Origin: Erythrobacter sp.
Lineage (GTDB): Bacteria > Pseudomonadota > Alphaproteobacteria > Sphingomonadales > Sphingomonadaceae
DNA length: 64,000 bases
Assembly: GCA_025698865.1 (NCBI GenBank)
Contig: JAILWQ010000006.1
Coordinates: 62,001-126,000, forward strand
Reading direction: 5' to 3'
Each line of letters begins with the position of its first letter. The stretch's first letter is position 1. Shown here one piece after another: positions 1 through 8,662 of the stretch. Position numbers and translations under genes: made by a program. The notes under the pieces were generated by a model, which was not told the DNA's origin, did not search any database, and saw nothing but the letters and a program-made list of their open reading frames with translations.

Positions 1-1
1 C

Positions 2-628
2 GCTCTGGAGCCGAAGCTCTATCAGCGCGGCCTTGCATGGATGCTGCCGCGCGGTCAGCGCTCGCGCTTTGCCGAAACGCTCGACCGGATGGCCTTCACG
101 CTCCGGCGCCTGATGGCCGGGCGGCTGCTCGGCATGGTGGTCGAGGGCGCCTTTACCTATCTGATGCTCGCCTATTTCAGCCGGCTGGTCGGGGTCGGCG
201 AGGTGCCGATGGCGGCTCTTCTCGCGATCCTCACCGGCCTGCTTGCCTTCATCCCCAATCTCGGGGCGATCGTTTCCGGCATCCTGATGGCACTCGTCGG
301 GTTCTCGGGCGGGGTCGACATGGGGATCTACACGATCGTCGTCTATCTCTTCGTCCAGAACTTCGACGGCTACGTCATCATTCCCATGATCGCGAAGAAG
401 ACAGTCGATCTCGCACCGGCGCTGGTGCTCGCCGCGCAGCTGGTGATGGGCATTCTTTTCGGCATACTCGGCATCTTTCTCGCCGATCCGCTGCTGGCGA
501 TGCTAAAAGTGGCGCTCGAGCGCCGGGCCGAGCAGAATCGTGACGAGGAGCACGCCCGCGCAGCGGCGACGGTCGTTCCTCCGAGCGGCGGATCACCTCT
601 TCGGGACAGTCACCCCAATGGCGCGTAA
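2..628 (+). CDS. AI-2E family transporter (PerM/TqsA-like), 5' truncated by window edge
   Basis: Only the last 208 residues are present; the frame is open from base 2 and the start lies outside the window. Hydrophobic segments (for example AFTYLMLAYFSRLVGV and LLAILTGLLAFIPNLGAIVSG) with the IPNLG and VQNFDGYVIIPMI blocks match the C-terminal half of the AI-2E/PerM permease family (PF01594). Family members are multi-pass inner-membrane proteins implicated in export of small molecules or in Na+/H+ exchange; the substrate here cannot be read from sequence. A charged, Ala/Pro-rich tail of about 35 residues follows the last membrane segment. Its stop overlaps the start of the next gene (ATG at 618), suggesting one transcript with the DUF3089 gene and ruvX. 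Confidence 0.85.
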   Translation, partial: ALEPKLYQRGLAWMLPRGQRSRFAETLDRMAFTLRRLMAGRLLGMVVEGAFTYLMLAYFSRLVGVGEVPMAALLAILTGLLAFIPNLGAIVSGILMALVGFSGGVDMGIYTIVVYLFVQNFDGYVIIPMIAKKTVDLAPALVLAAQLVMGILFGILGIFLADPLLAMLKVALERRAEQNRDEEHARAAATVVPPSGGSPLRDSHPNGA

Positions 629-1856
629 GTTCCTGTATTTCGTCGCGGTCATCATCGTTCTCGTCATCCTCGGCGCGATCGCACTGTCGATCTGGTCGCG
701 CGAGGCGACCGAGATCGTGTTCGTCCCGCGCGGCGAATTCGTCGAGCAGGAACCTCTGGCCGAAAACGCCTATCAGGACCCGGCCATGTGGTATTCGCGG
801 CCCGGCATCGGGCGCGAGGACCCGGCGCGCTACCAGCCCGCGATCGCGCAGGCGCCGGAGGACCCGGCTACCCGCACGCCCTCCCCCGATGCGCCCGCCG
901 CGGAACAGAGCCTGACCGGCCCCGACCAGTCGCTCGAACCCGAGACGTCCCGCCCCGCCGAACCCGCCAATGCCGGCGAGACGCCCCCATTCGCCGTCTT
1001 CTTCGTCCCCCCGACCAGCTATATCCAGGCGGGCGGCGACTGGAACGCCAGCCTCGACGACAGGGAGACGGACGCGCGCGCCCGCACCTTCCTGCGCGGC
1101 CTCGCCAGCCCCTTCAACCGCGCCGACGAGATCTGGGCGCCGCGCTACCGCCAGGCGGCGGTCGGCGCGTTCCTGACCGACAGGCCGGCCGCGCAGATGG
1201 CGATCGACGCCGCCTATGCCGACATACGCGAGGCCTTCCGCTATTTCGTCGACAGCATCGAACCGGACAAGCCGATCGTGCTGGCGGGCCACAGCCAAGG
1301 CGCGCTTCATGTGCTGCGCCTGCTGATGGACGAGGTGGAGGGAAGTCCGCTCAAAGACCGTATCGCCGCGGTCTACGCCCCGGGCTGGCCGATCTCGATG
1401 GAGCACGACCTTCCCGAACTGCCCCTGCCCGCCTGCGGCGCGGCGAGCCAGCCGGGTTGCATCCAGTCCTGGTCCTCCTTTGCCGACGACGGCGATCCCG
1501 ATTTCCTGATGCGCCGCTATTCGACGACGCCGGGCTTCGATGGCGAGCCGCGCGGCGACGGACCGATCCTGTGCACCAACCCGCTCACCGGCGCTGTCGG
1601 CGGATCGGCACCGGCCTCCGACAATCTCGGCACGCTGGTGCCCGACGAGGGGCTGACGCGCGGCGATCTGGTGCCCGGAGCCGTCCCGGCGCGGTGCGAC
1701 GCGCGCGGCCTCCTGCTGATCGGTGACCCGCCCGAACTGGGCGAAGGCGTGCTGCCGGGCAGCAATTACCACGTCTACGATCTGCCGCTGTTCTGGGCCA
1801 ATGTTCAAGCCGATGTCGTGGAGCGTGTGCGGGCATGGCTGAACGCGCGCTCGTAA
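618..1856 (+). CDS. DUF3089 family alpha/beta-hydrolase-like protein
   Basis: 412 residues beginning MARKFLYF with one N-terminal hydrophobic segment (about residues 4-24), so probably anchored in the inner membrane and facing the periplasm. The serine-hydrolase elbow GHSQG is visible in the segment IVLAGHSQGALHVLRLL, as in the DUF3089 family of putative lipase-like alpha/beta hydrolases; the substrate is unknown. Residues about 70-120 form a Pro/Ala-rich low-complexity linker. The ATG at 618 is chosen because it gives the membrane anchor directly and overlaps the upstream stop; the frame is also open upstream to 540. The 3' end overlaps ruvX by 22 bp, so these genes are probably translationally coupled. 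Confidence 0.8.
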   Translation: MARKFLYFVAVIIVLVILGAIALSIWSREATEIVFVPRGEFVEQEPLAENAYQDPAMWYSRPGIGREDPARYQPAIAQAPEDPATRTPSPDAPAAEQSLTGPDQSLEPETSRPAEPANAGETPPFAVFFVPPTSYIQAGGDWNASLDDRETDARARTFLRGLASPFNRADEIWAPRYRQAAVGAFLTDRPAAQMAIDAAYADIREAFRYFVDSIEPDKPIVLAGHSQGALHVLRLLMDEVEGSPLKDRIAAVYAPGWPISMEHDLPELPLPACGAASQPGCIQSWSSFADDGDPDFLMRRYSTTPGFDGEPRGDGPILCTNPLTGAVGGSAPASDNLGTLVPDEGLTRGDLVPGAVPARCDARGLLLIGDPPELGEGVLPGSNYHVYDLPLFWANVQADVVERVRAWLNARS

Positions 1857-2320
1857 CCGACAGCGCGGGCGAGTTCGACGACGCTCTCGCCGATGGCGGC
1901 GTTCTGCTCGCGCTCGACCTCGGCACCCGCACGATCGGTATCGCGACCTGCGATGCCGGCTGGCGCTTCGCGACGGCGGGCAAGACCATCGCGCGGGGAA
2001 AGTTCGGCAAGGACAGCGGAAAGCTGCGCGAAATCGTGGAGGCGCGCAAGGTCGCCGGGATCGTCATCGGGCTGCCGCGCAACATGGACGGCAGCGAGGG
2101 GCCGCGAAGCCAAGCAAGCCGCGCCTATGCGAGGAATCTCGCGCAGGCCTTCGACCTGCCCGTCCTCCTGTGGGACGAGCGCTGGTCCACCACCAGCGCG
2201 GAGGCGGCGATGATCGGACAGGACATGAGCCGGGCGAAGCGGGCCGAGCGGATCGACAGCCATGCGGCGGCGGTCATCCTGCAAGCGGCGATCGACCGGC
2301 TGGCCGGGGCCGCGTTCTAG
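1835..2320 (+). CDS. ruvX: Putative pre-16S rRNA nuclease / Holliday junction resolvase RuvX (YqgF)
   Basis: 161 residues with the RNase H-like YqgF fold. LLALDLGTRTIGIA carries the first catalytic Asp, IVIGLPRNMDGSEG is the signature second block, and LWDERWSTTSAEA plus DSHAAAVILQ supply the acidic C-terminal residues. The E. coli homologue processes the 5' end of 16S rRNA and is essential. The family is normally about 140-160 residues; the first 20 here are an extension before the core. The gene starts inside the 3' end of the DUF3089 gene. No oddities in the motifs. Confidence 0.92.
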   Translation: MAERALVTDSAGEFDDALADGGVLLALDLGTRTIGIATCDAGWRFATAGKTIARGKFGKDSGKLREIVEARKVAGIVIGLPRNMDGSEGPRSQASRAYARNLAQAFDLPVLLWDERWSTTSAEAAMIGQDMSRAKRAERIDSHAAAVILQAAIDRLAGAAF

Positions 2321-2423
2321 CCTCCCCCGATCGCCGTCGAGCCACCTGTCCAGACGTCTCCATCGGGATGGCGGGCAATTTATTCGTTGTCTTCCGCGCA
2401 AGCTCCCGGCACGTGCGCTCGCG

Positions 2424-2891
2424 ATGAGCCTGGAAACCGCCCGTTTCGATCCCGCAAAGGCCGCGCCCTTTCTCATCGCGGGCGCACATAATGGCTGGCT
2501 CGGTCTGCGCTACAGCACGCATGGCGAGGACTGGGTGGAACTGGAACTGCCCTGGCGCGCCGATCTGCTCGGAGAGGATGGGCGCGAAGTGCTCGCCTCC
2601 GGCCCGATCATCAGCCTGATGGACATGGCCAGCGGCCTGTCGATCTGGACTCGCACCAACGCCTTTCGCGCGATCGCCACGCTCGATCTGCGGGTCGATT
2701 ACACCCGCCCGGCAAGGGAACGGACGAGCGTCTTCGGGCGGGTTCAATGTTATCGCTCGACCCGGTCCGCCTTCTTCGTGCGCGGCGTCGCGCATGATGG
2801 CGATCCCGACGACCCGGTCGCCCACATGCAGGGCGTCTTCATGCATGTTGACGCGCGCATGGTCGCGCTGCCGCCAGGGCATGGCGAATGA
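2424..2891 (+). CDS. PaaI-like hotdog thioesterase
   Basis: 155 residues with a single hotdog fold of the PaaI/4HBT type (acyl-CoA thioesterase). GPIISLMDMASGLSIW occupies the place of the usual HGG..A..D catalytic helix, but the HGG is absent while the Asp (LMD) is kept. The start is set at ATG 2424, since the in-frame sequence upstream overlaps the ruvX end and is not hotdog-like. The stop overlaps the next hotdog gene by 4 bp (ATGA), so the two are translationally coupled and may form a heteromeric hotdog assembly (inference). Confidence 0.8.
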   Translation: MSLETARFDPAKAAPFLIAGAHNGWLGLRYSTHGEDWVELELPWRADLLGEDGREVLASGPIISLMDMASGLSIWTRTNAFRAIATLDLRVDYTRPARERTSVFGRVQCYRSTRSAFFVRGVAHDGDPDDPVAHMQGVFMHVDARMVALPPGHGE

Positions 2892-3301
2892 CTGACACGC
2901 CCGACATCCAGGTCCTGACGCCCTACGCCCGCTCACTCGGCATATCGGTCGAGCGGTGGGACGAGATGGCGCCCGTGGTCCGCGTCGACTTTTCGGAAGC
3001 CGTGCTCGGCCGCCCCGGTGCGCTTCATGGCGGCGCGATCAGCGGCCTGCTGGAAACGGCAGGCTACGGCGCGCTGCGCGCCCGACTGGCGCAGGACGGG
3101 CGGGAGGTCGGCATGAAGCCGATCAACATCACGGTCCAGTTCCTGCGCAGCGGCAAAGACAGGCCGAGCTTCGCCAGCGCGCGGATCGTCAAGCTGGGGC
3201 GCCGCACCGCCAACATCTCGATCGAGGCATGGCAGGACGATCCGGCCCGGCCGATCGCGAGCGCGGTGATGAACGTGATGATCACCGAACCCGCAGCCTA
3301 G
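2888..3301 (+). CDS. PaaI-family hotdog thioesterase
   Basis: 137 residues, a typical length for the PaaI family. It has the canonical catalytic region PGALHGGAISGLLETAGYG (HGG then Glu in the helix) and the strand motif KPINITVQFLRSG. It would hydrolyse aryl- or acyl-CoA thioesters; the exact substrate is not predictable. It overlaps the preceding hotdog gene by 4 bp. The upstream partner lacks the HGG loop while this one has it, so one active and one modified subunit is possible. It ends 5 bp before the convergent penicillin-binding protein gene. Confidence 0.85.
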   Translation: MTDTPDIQVLTPYARSLGISVERWDEMAPVVRVDFSEAVLGRPGALHGGAISGLLETAGYGALRARLAQDGREVGMKPINITVQFLRSGKDRPSFASARIVKLGRRTANISIEAWQDDPARPIASAVMNVMITEPAA

Positions 3302-3305
3302 GCCG

Positions 3306-5477
3306 CTATTCCTCCGAGCGGTCGGGCGCGAGGCGGGCCTGGACCTCTTCTTCGGCGCGGCGGCGGGCGTCCTCGATCTGCTGGGCATCGACCCGGACGC
3401 CATCGCCGCCCACCCGGACATCGACCGGCGCGCCGCCGATATCGGTCGAATAGATCACCTCGCCCTCGCGCACGCGCAACCGGCCGTCCTCGCCCAAGGG
3501 AATATCGCCGATGTCGGGCACGTCGAGCGGCTCGACCGGGCCGCCCGGATCGGGGGCGGTCGTCGGGTTGGAGCGCGGCGCCAGCACGGCACCGGTCGCC
3601 TGCCGCATGAAGTCCCGCCATATCCGCGCCGGCAGGCCCCCGCCGCTGACCCCGGCGAGCGGCGAATTGTCGTCATTGCCGACCCACACGCCGACCACCA
3701 GCCCATTGGCATAGCCGACGAACAGCGCGTCGCGATTGTCCTGCGTGGTGCCGGTCTTGCCGAAATTCGGCACGGACAGCCTCGCCGCGCGCCCGGTCCC
3801 GGAATTGACTGCCTGCCGCAGCATCTCCTCCATTTCGCCATGGGTGCTCGAGGAGAGGCTGTCGGGGCCGTCCACCAGCCTCGCGAGCCAACCCTGTTCG
3901 GGCCGGACGAAGGCGCTCGGGCGGACCGGGAACCGGTTCCCCGCGACCCCGGCATAGGCGGCGGTCAGCTCCATCAGCGACATGGTCGAGGTGCCGAGCG
4001 CGAGGCTGGGATCGCCTGCCGCCATCGGCGAGGTGACGCCGAGATCGCGGGCCGTCTCGATCACCGCATCACTGCCGACTGCGCTCAACAGCCGCACCGC
4101 CGCGACATTGCTCGACTGGGCAAAGGCATCGCGCAGGGTCAGCGTCTCCGAATAGCGACCGCGCGAGTTGCGCGGGCGATAGCCGCCCTCGGTGATCTCG
4201 GTGTTGTCGATCAGGTCGTCGGGGCTCCAGCCATCACGCAGCGCCGCGAGATAGACGAACAGCTTGAAGGTCGATCCCGGCTGACGCCTCGCCTGGGTCG
4301 CGCGGTTGAAGGTGGATTTCTCGTAATCCTTGCCGCCGATCATCGCGACCACCTCGCCATTGGGCCGCATCGCCACCAGCGCCACCTGCGCGCTGCCGAG
4401 CGGGGCGGAGGAGGTGACGCGCCGGGCGATGTTCTGGAGCCGGCTGTCGAGCGTGGTGGTCAGCGCGTGGCGCGCATAGGCGCCGCGGTCCGCCCCCTCC
4501 AACTCGCGCGCCTGAGGCAGCGCCCAGTCCGCGAAATAGGTGCCGGTGGGCAGGTCGTTCTCCACCCGCACGTCGAGCGCGGGGGGCCGCATCCTCGCCG
4601 CTTCGGCCTGCGAGATGTACCCCGCATCCGCCATCGCCCCGACCACCAGCCGCCAGCGCGCCTCGGCGCGGTCGTAATGCTTCACCGGATTGTAGCGGCT
4701 CGGCGCCTGCAACAGCCCGGCGAGCATTGCCGCCTGTTCGGGCTTCAGGTTTTCCGGACGGCGGAAGAAGAAATGCATGCTCGCCGCGCGCAGCCCGTAC
4801 ACATTGTCGCCGAAATAGGCGTTGGACAGGTAGCGCTCGAGAATCTCGTCCTTGGTCAGCCAGCCTTCCAGCCACAGGGCGATCAGCGCCTCGCGCGCCT
4901 TGCGGGTCAGCGTCTGTTCCGGCGTGAGGAAGGTGAACTTGGCAAGCTGCTGGGTGATCGTGCTGCCCCCGCCCACGCCGGTGAAGGCGGCCCGGGCCAC
5001 GCCGCGCGGATCGATCCCCCAGTGATCGTAGAAGCGCCGGTCCTCGATCGCGAGGAAGGCCTCGACCACGTGGGGCGGCAGGGCATCCACATCGACCGGC
5101 TCGTCGATGATCGCGCCGTTGCGGGCGATTGGCGTGCCGTCGGCGGCGAGCAGGGTGATCTGCGGCGGCACGATCGGCTTCAATGACTTGCCGAGCGGCG
5201 CGGTGACCGCCAGCCACGCGGCCAGCAGCATGAACAGCAGCAACAGCCCGGCAACGATCCGCACGGCCCACCAGCGCTTGCGCCGGTCGCGCCAGTAATC
5301 CGGCCGCCACCAGCGCTTCTCGCTCTCGCGCTCGGCGACATAGCGATCGACGCGGTCGAGCCGCTCGTCCCATTCGCGATAATGCGATCCGTCGAGCCGG
5401 TCGGCAAGCGACAGCGAATCGTCCGCACCGGTCGAGCGGTCGGGATCGCGTTTGCCGGAAAGGCCGAAAATTCCCAT
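3306..5477 (-). CDS. Class A penicillin-binding protein (PBP1A-type transglycosylase/transpeptidase)
   Basis: 723 residues, a bifunctional peptidoglycan synthase. Domain order: cytoplasmic charged N-terminus (1-70, rich in Arg/Trp near the membrane); one membrane anchor (about 71-92); glycosyltransferase GT51 domain with EDRRFYDHWG (Glu145) and GGSTITQQLAK; then a transpeptidase domain with SxxK at Ser402 (GSTFK), SSN (QSSNVAAV) and KTG at 574-576. The tail of about 70 residues is acidic/charged and ends in a predicted helix. All catalytic residues are present, so it should be active. It sits downstream of cobS on the same strand with a 49-bp gap and converges with the thioesterase pair. Confidence 0.93.
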   Translation of the reverse strand: MGIFGLSGKRDPDRSTGADDSLSLADRLDGSHYREWDERLDRVDRYVAERESEKRWWRPDYWRDRRKRWWAVRIVAGLLLLFMLLAAWLAVTAPLGKSLKPIVPPQITLLAADGTPIARNGAIIDEPVDVDALPPHVVEAFLAIEDRRFYDHWGIDPRGVARAAFTGVGGGSTITQQLAKFTFLTPEQTLTRKAREALIALWLEGWLTKDEILERYLSNAYFGDNVYGLRAASMHFFFRRPENLKPEQAAMLAGLLQAPSRYNPVKHYDRAEARWRLVVGAMADAGYISQAEAARMRPPALDVRVENDLPTGTYFADWALPQARELEGADRGAYARHALTTTLDSRLQNIARRVTSSAPLGSAQVALVAMRPNGEVVAMIGGKDYEKSTFNRATQARRQPGSTFKLFVYLAALRDGWSPDDLIDNTEITEGGYRPRNSRGRYSETLTLRDAFAQSSNVAAVRLLSAVGSDAVIETARDLGVTSPMAAGDPSLALGTSTMSLMELTAAYAGVAGNRFPVRPSAFVRPEQGWLARLVDGPDSLSSSTHGEMEEMLRQAVNSGTGRAARLSVPNFGKTGTTQDNRDALFVGYANGLVVGVWVGNDDNSPLAGVSGGGLPARIWRDFMRQATGAVLAPRSNPTTAPDPGGPVEPLDVPDIGDIPLGEDGRLRVREGEVIYSTDIGGAPVDVRVGGDGVRVDAQQIEDARRRAEEEVQARLAPDRSEE

Positions 5478-5526
5478 GAGGCTGGTGTATTAACCGACCA
5501 ATACGGGCGTGGCTAGATGCCGCGTG

Positions 5527-6519
5527 TCAGCGCCGGGCCACCACGCTCTCGGGAAGGTCTTCCCCGAACACGCGCTGGTAATATTCGGCGACCAGCGCGC
5601 GCTCTTCCTCGTCGCACTTGTTGAGGAAGGAGAGGCGGAAGGACAGGCCGACATCGTCGAAGATCGCATGGTTCTGCGCCCAGGTGATGACCGTGCGCGG
5701 GCTCATAACGGTGGAGATGTCGCCGTTGATGAAGCCCTGCCGGGTCATGTCGGCCACCTTGATCATGTCCGCCAGAAGCGTGGGATCGGTGTCCGGGTTT
5801 TTGGAGGCCACGATCTCCTGCTCGGTCTCGGGCGGGAGGTAGTTCAGTCCGACCACGATGTTCCAGCGGTCCATCTGCCCCTGATTGATCGCCTGCGTGC
5901 CGTGATAGAGCCCGCTGGTATCGCCAAGGCCGACCGTGTTGGCGGTGGCGAACAGGCGGAAGTTCGGATCGGGCCGGATCACGCGGTTCTGGTCGAGCAG
6001 GGTCAGCTTGCCCTGCTGTTCCAGCACGCGCTGGATCACGAACATCACGTCCGGACGCCCGGCATCATATTCGTCGAACACCAGCGCGACCGGGTGCTGG
6101 AGCGCCCATGGGAGAAGCCCCTCGCGGAACTCGGTCACCTGCAACCCGTCGCGCAGCACGATCGCGTCGCGCCCGACGAGGTCGATGCGGCTGATATGCG
6201 CGTCGAGATTGATGCGGATGCACGGCCAGTTGAGGCGCGCGGCGACCTGTTCGATATGAGTCGACTTGCCGGTGCCGTGATAGCCCTGCACCATCACCCG
6301 CCGGTCGTGCGCGAAGCCCGCCAGGATCGCCAGCGTCGTGTCGCGCTCGAACACGTAGGACGGATCGAGATCGGGCGTGCGACTGTCCGGTTTCGAGAAG
6401 GCCGGGACTTCCCAGTCGATGTCGATCCCGAAGGTCTCGCGCACATCCACCTCGGTATCGGGGGCGGAAAGCGCCGTCTTTTCGGACGCGTCGAAGCTCT
6501 TGTCGGTCATGTCGTTCAT
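5527..6519 (-). CDS. cobS: Cobaltochelatase subunit CobS (AAA+ ATPase)
   Basis: 330 residues from ATG 6519 (MNDMTDK); an in-frame ATG at 6549 would add 10 residues and overlap the divergent region. Walker [10 protein letters not shown] (Lys85), Walker [10 protein letters not shown] and the sensor region LFATANTVG mark an AAA+ ATPase, and the N-terminus with [12 protein letters not shown] is typical of CobS. In the aerobic cobalamin pathway CobS works with CobT and CobN to insert cobalt into hydrogenobyrinate diamide. CobT and CobN are not in this window, and the next gene on this strand is a penicillin-binding protein. CobS-like proteins are often kept in alphaproteobacteria that lack full B12 synthesis, so chelatase activity is not assured. 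Confidence 0.92.
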   Translation of the reverse strand: MNDMTDKSFDASEKTALSAPDTEVDVRETFGIDIDWEVPAFSKPDSRTPDLDPSYVFERDTTLAILAGFAHDRRVMVQGYHGTGKSTHIEQVAARLNWPCIRINLDAHISRIDLVGRDAIVLRDGLQVTEFREGLLPWALQHPVALVFDEYDAGRPDVMFVIQRVLEQQGKLTLLDQNRVIRPDPNFRLFATANTVGLGDTSGLYHGTQAINQGQMDRWNIVVGLNYLPPETEQEIVASKNPDTDPTLLADMIKVADMTRQGFINGDISTVMSPRTVITWAQNHAIFDDVGLSFRLSFLNKCDEEERALVAEYYQRVFGEDLPESVVARR

Positions 6520-6574
6520 CGCTGGCGGACGTAGGGATGAATCGCGCAAGCGCCAAGCCTATATCGGGACGGCG

Positions 6575-7432
6575 ATGCCATCGTCTCCGCCCTTCACCTC
6601 TTTTACGGAGAAGCTGCGCCTCCGGCTCGTCGGCCAGGTGCGCGGCGTCTTCAACGATGTCGACAGCGGCCAGCAACCGGTGCCGCCATCGGACGAGGCC
6701 CTGTTCGCCAAGGACAGTCCGATCCGCATGGTCCATGCCGACGTGATCGCGATGATGGTCGGCGGCATTCGCAGCCTGCTGCTCCAGATGCTCCACCCCC
6801 ATGCGCTTCAGGGCGTGCTCGACCATTCCAACTTCCGCGCCGACATGCACGGGCGTCTGCGGCGGACGGCGCGCTTCATCGCCGTCACGACCTACGGCCA
6901 CCGGGACGAGGCGATGACGGCGATCGGACGGGTCAACCGCATCCACGCCCGGATCGGCGGCACCCTGCCGGACGGAACGCCCTATTCCGCCACCGATCCG
7001 CGCGTGCTTGCCTGGGTACACGTGGCCGAGGCGACCAGCTTCCTCGCCGCCTATCTGCGCCATGTCCGCCCCGACATGCCGGGCCACGAGCAGGACGAAT
7101 ATTACCGGCAGTTCGCCGTGATCGCCCGCGCTCTGGGCGCCGATCCCGTGCCCACCGACCGGCGCGAGGCGGAGGCGATTTTCCGCGAGCTTCGTGGCGA
7201 CCTGTCGTCGAGCCCGGCAGCGCGCGAGGTCGCCGATCTGGTGCTGAACCAGCGGCCCGAGGGCGCGCCGCCCGCCGTGCAGGCGATGCTGGGCGCAGAG
7301 GCGGTGGCGCTCCTGCCGCCCTTCGCGCGGGCGATGCTCGGTCTGGAACGTCCGGGCCTCGGCGGCATTCCAGCCCGGGCAGCAACCTGGGGCATGGCCC
7401 GAACGCTGCGCTGGGCGTTCCGGCAGGGCTGA
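6575..7432 (+). CDS. DUF2236 / MpaB-type oxygenase family protein
   Basis: 285 residues starting MPSSPPF, with GGGAC 5-9 bases upstream of the ATG. The segment LLQMLHPHALQGVLDHS and the following RADMHGRLRRTARFI match the DUF2236 (MpaB/rubber-oxygenase-like, Lcp-related) family, a helical fold with a heme- or metal-associated His. Family members act as oxygenases on hydrophobic or peptide substrates in the few cases studied; the role here is unknown. It is divergent from cobS with about 55 bp between starts. Alternative upstream starts overlap cobS antisense and are not favoured. Confidence 0.8.
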   Translation: MPSSPPFTSFTEKLRLRLVGQVRGVFNDVDSGQQPVPPSDEALFAKDSPIRMVHADVIAMMVGGIRSLLLQMLHPHALQGVLDHSNFRADMHGRLRRTARFIAVTTYGHRDEAMTAIGRVNRIHARIGGTLPDGTPYSATDPRVLAWVHVAEATSFLAAYLRHVRPDMPGHEQDEYYRQFAVIARALGADPVPTDRREAEAIFRELRGDLSSSPAAREVADLVLNQRPEGAPPAVQAMLGAEAVALLPPFARAMLGLERPGLGGIPARAATWGMARTLRWAFRQG

Positions 7433-7473
7433 CAATCCCTCCGTGACAACCCGCGCGGCGGGATAAGACAATT

Positions 7474-7509
7474 TTAACCATTCGTTAGGGTTTAGCCGAT
7501 ATTAACCAT
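7474..7509 (+). promoter_or_regulatory. CtrA-like binding sites (TTAA-N7-TTAG plus TTAACCAT)
   Basis: The intergenic region 7433-7562 is AT-richer than its surroundings. It holds TTAACCATTCGTTAG at 7474-7488, which fits the alphaproteobacterial cell-cycle regulator motif TTAA-N7-TTAA at 7 of 8 conserved bases. A second TTAACCAT half-site lies at 7502-7509. Both are 55-90 bp before the small gene at 7563. The motif is short, so function is only suggested. Confidence 0.35.
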
Positions 7510-7562
7510 CCCCTGGGGCAGTGCAGAAACAGGGGCACGAATGAATTCGGAAGGATTGAATC

Positions 7563-7826
7563 ATGCCGGTTTCCCGCCTGACAAAGGCAGCCGAACGGCT
7601 TCGCATCGTGGCCAATACGCTTAACGACCCCGCCGACAGGGCGGTCGCGAGCGCCTATGTCGAGGATCTTGAACGGCTCGCCGGGCGCGAGGTAAAGGTC
7701 ACGCCGCCCGTTCCCTCCGCCGCGAAGGACGTGCGCGTTTCGACGCTCAGCGGAACGCTCGCCATGGCCTTCCCGGTGACCGGGGCGGAGAAGTTCGACC
7801 CGTTGATCCGGGCGCTCAACCGCTAG
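7563..7826 (+). CDS. Small hypothetical protein (87 aa)
   Basis: Begins MPVSRLTKAAERLRIVAN with a good ribosome site (GGAAGG, 13-8 bases upstream). The N-terminal 45 residues are predicted helical and the rest is a short Pro/Val segment with no membrane span, signal or metal motif. I do not recognise the family. The clean ribosome site, high-GC codon pattern and 3' end packed against the convergent HxlR gene (4-bp overlap) support it as real. Upstream CtrA-like sites hint at cell-cycle or motility control. Confidence 0.65.
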   Translation: MPVSRLTKAAERLRIVANTLNDPADRAVASAYVEDLERLAGREVKVTPPVPSAAKDVRVSTLSGTLAMAFPVTGAEKFDPLIRALNR

Positions 7827-8494
7827 GCGATCTTCGCTGGCAGTTCGAACAGCCCCATGAAGCGGGCCGCGGCATCGGCGTCGCCCGCGATCGCCACGCC
7901 GGCCTCCTCTGCCGCCAATCCGCCATAGAACAGCGCCGCGAGCGAGGGGCCGCCGGGCGAGGTAAAGACCACATCGCAATCCTCGGGCTCGGCCCGGACG
8001 ACCGGCATCTCGCCCTTGGCCAGCGCGGCGACGAAGGCGGCATCGGGAAAGCGGAACCCGACCTGCACCTGCCAAGCGCCGGCGCGCCCGCGATTCAGCA
8101 TCGTTCTCAGCGACAGCATGAAGGACACAGGCGAGAGGGGCAGTGTCGGATCGTGCCGCGCGGACATCGCGGCCCAGCGACCGAGTTCCTGCATCATCGG
8201 TTCCGCCGCCTCGCCCCACGGCGTCAGGCGATAGGCGGGGGCCGGCAAGCGATGTTTTTCCAGCACGCCCGCCGCCTCCAGCCCCGCCAGGCGCTCCGTC
8301 AGGACCTTGGCGCTGATGCCGGGAAGGCTTGCCCGCAGACCGGAGAAGCGGCGCGGCCCGAGCATCAGCTCGCGCACGATCAGCAGTGCCCAGCGCTCCC
8401 CCACGATCTCCATCGCGAAAGCCGTCCCGCACGCATCGCCATACCACCGGCCGTGCTGCGTTCGCGCCGAATTGGTTTCTTTTTGTAACTCCAT
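7823..8494 (-). CDS. HxlR-family winged-helix regulator with C-terminal SCP2-like domain
   Basis: 223 residues. Residues 1-110 form a HxlR/MarR-like winged helix: GRWYGDACGTAFAMEIVG, then ERWALLIVRELMLGPRRF, the recognition region LPGISAKVLTERLAGLE and a wing. Plain HxlR proteins are 100-130 residues; the extra 100 residues resemble a sterol-carrier (SCP2)-like ligand-binding module, giving a likely small-molecule sensor. It is transcribed divergently from the DUF1428-VOC-GST cassette, with an imperfect palindrome immediately upstream of its start (8495-8511). It therefore probably regulates itself and that cassette. Confidence 0.85.
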   Translation of the reverse strand: MELQKETNSARTQHGRWYGDACGTAFAMEIVGERWALLIVRELMLGPRRFSGLRASLPGISAKVLTERLAGLEAAGVLEKHRLPAPAYRLTPWGEAAEPMMQELGRWAAMSARHDPTLPLSPVSFMLSLRTMLNRGRAGAWQVQVGFRFPDAAFVAALAKGEMPVVRAEPEDCDVVFTSPGGPSLAALFYGGLAAEEAGVAIAGDADAAARFMGLFELPAKIA

Positions 8495-8511
8495 ACTTGC
8501 CTCACGTAAGC
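8495..8511. promoter_or_regulatory. Candidate HxlR operator
   Basis: CTTGC-CTCAC-GTAAG at 8496-8510 is a near-perfect inverted repeat (one mismatch in 5-bp arms) directly abutting the HxlR start codon and within the divergent promoter region. HxlR-family operators commonly have CTTAC/GTAAG-type arms. Assignment rests on position and symmetry only. Confidence 0.45.
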
Positions 8512-8578
8512 ACCGGGCGCAAACCTCGCAAGGTTCGACTCGGAACTGTCACGAGGAGCGCACGCGCTGGCGGCGCAG

Positions 8579-8662
8579 ATGTCGGGCTTCACCGGCGATC
8601 CGCCGCCCGAATTCCGCAAATGGCAGGAAAAGATGAAAGCCAACGAAGGAGAGCAGGCATGA
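8579..8662 (+). CDS. Possible 27-aa leader/upstream ORF
   Basis: An ATG at 8579 opens a 27-codon frame (MSGFTGDPPPEFRKWQEKMK and seven more residues) whose TGA overlaps the ATG of the DUF1428 gene as ATGA. The peptide is hydrophilic. The reading frame also runs open upstream without another ATG, so it could be the remnant of a longer protein. The GAAGGAGAG near its end serves as the ribosome site for the next gene. It could be a translationally coupled leader or chance. Confidence 0.3.
   Translation: MSGFTGDPPPEFRKWQEKMKANEGEQA

Noticed and set aside
3840..5186. 448-codon plus-strand frame opposite the PBP
   Set aside because: Shadow of the PBP; all catalytic motifs of the PBP are on the minus strand.
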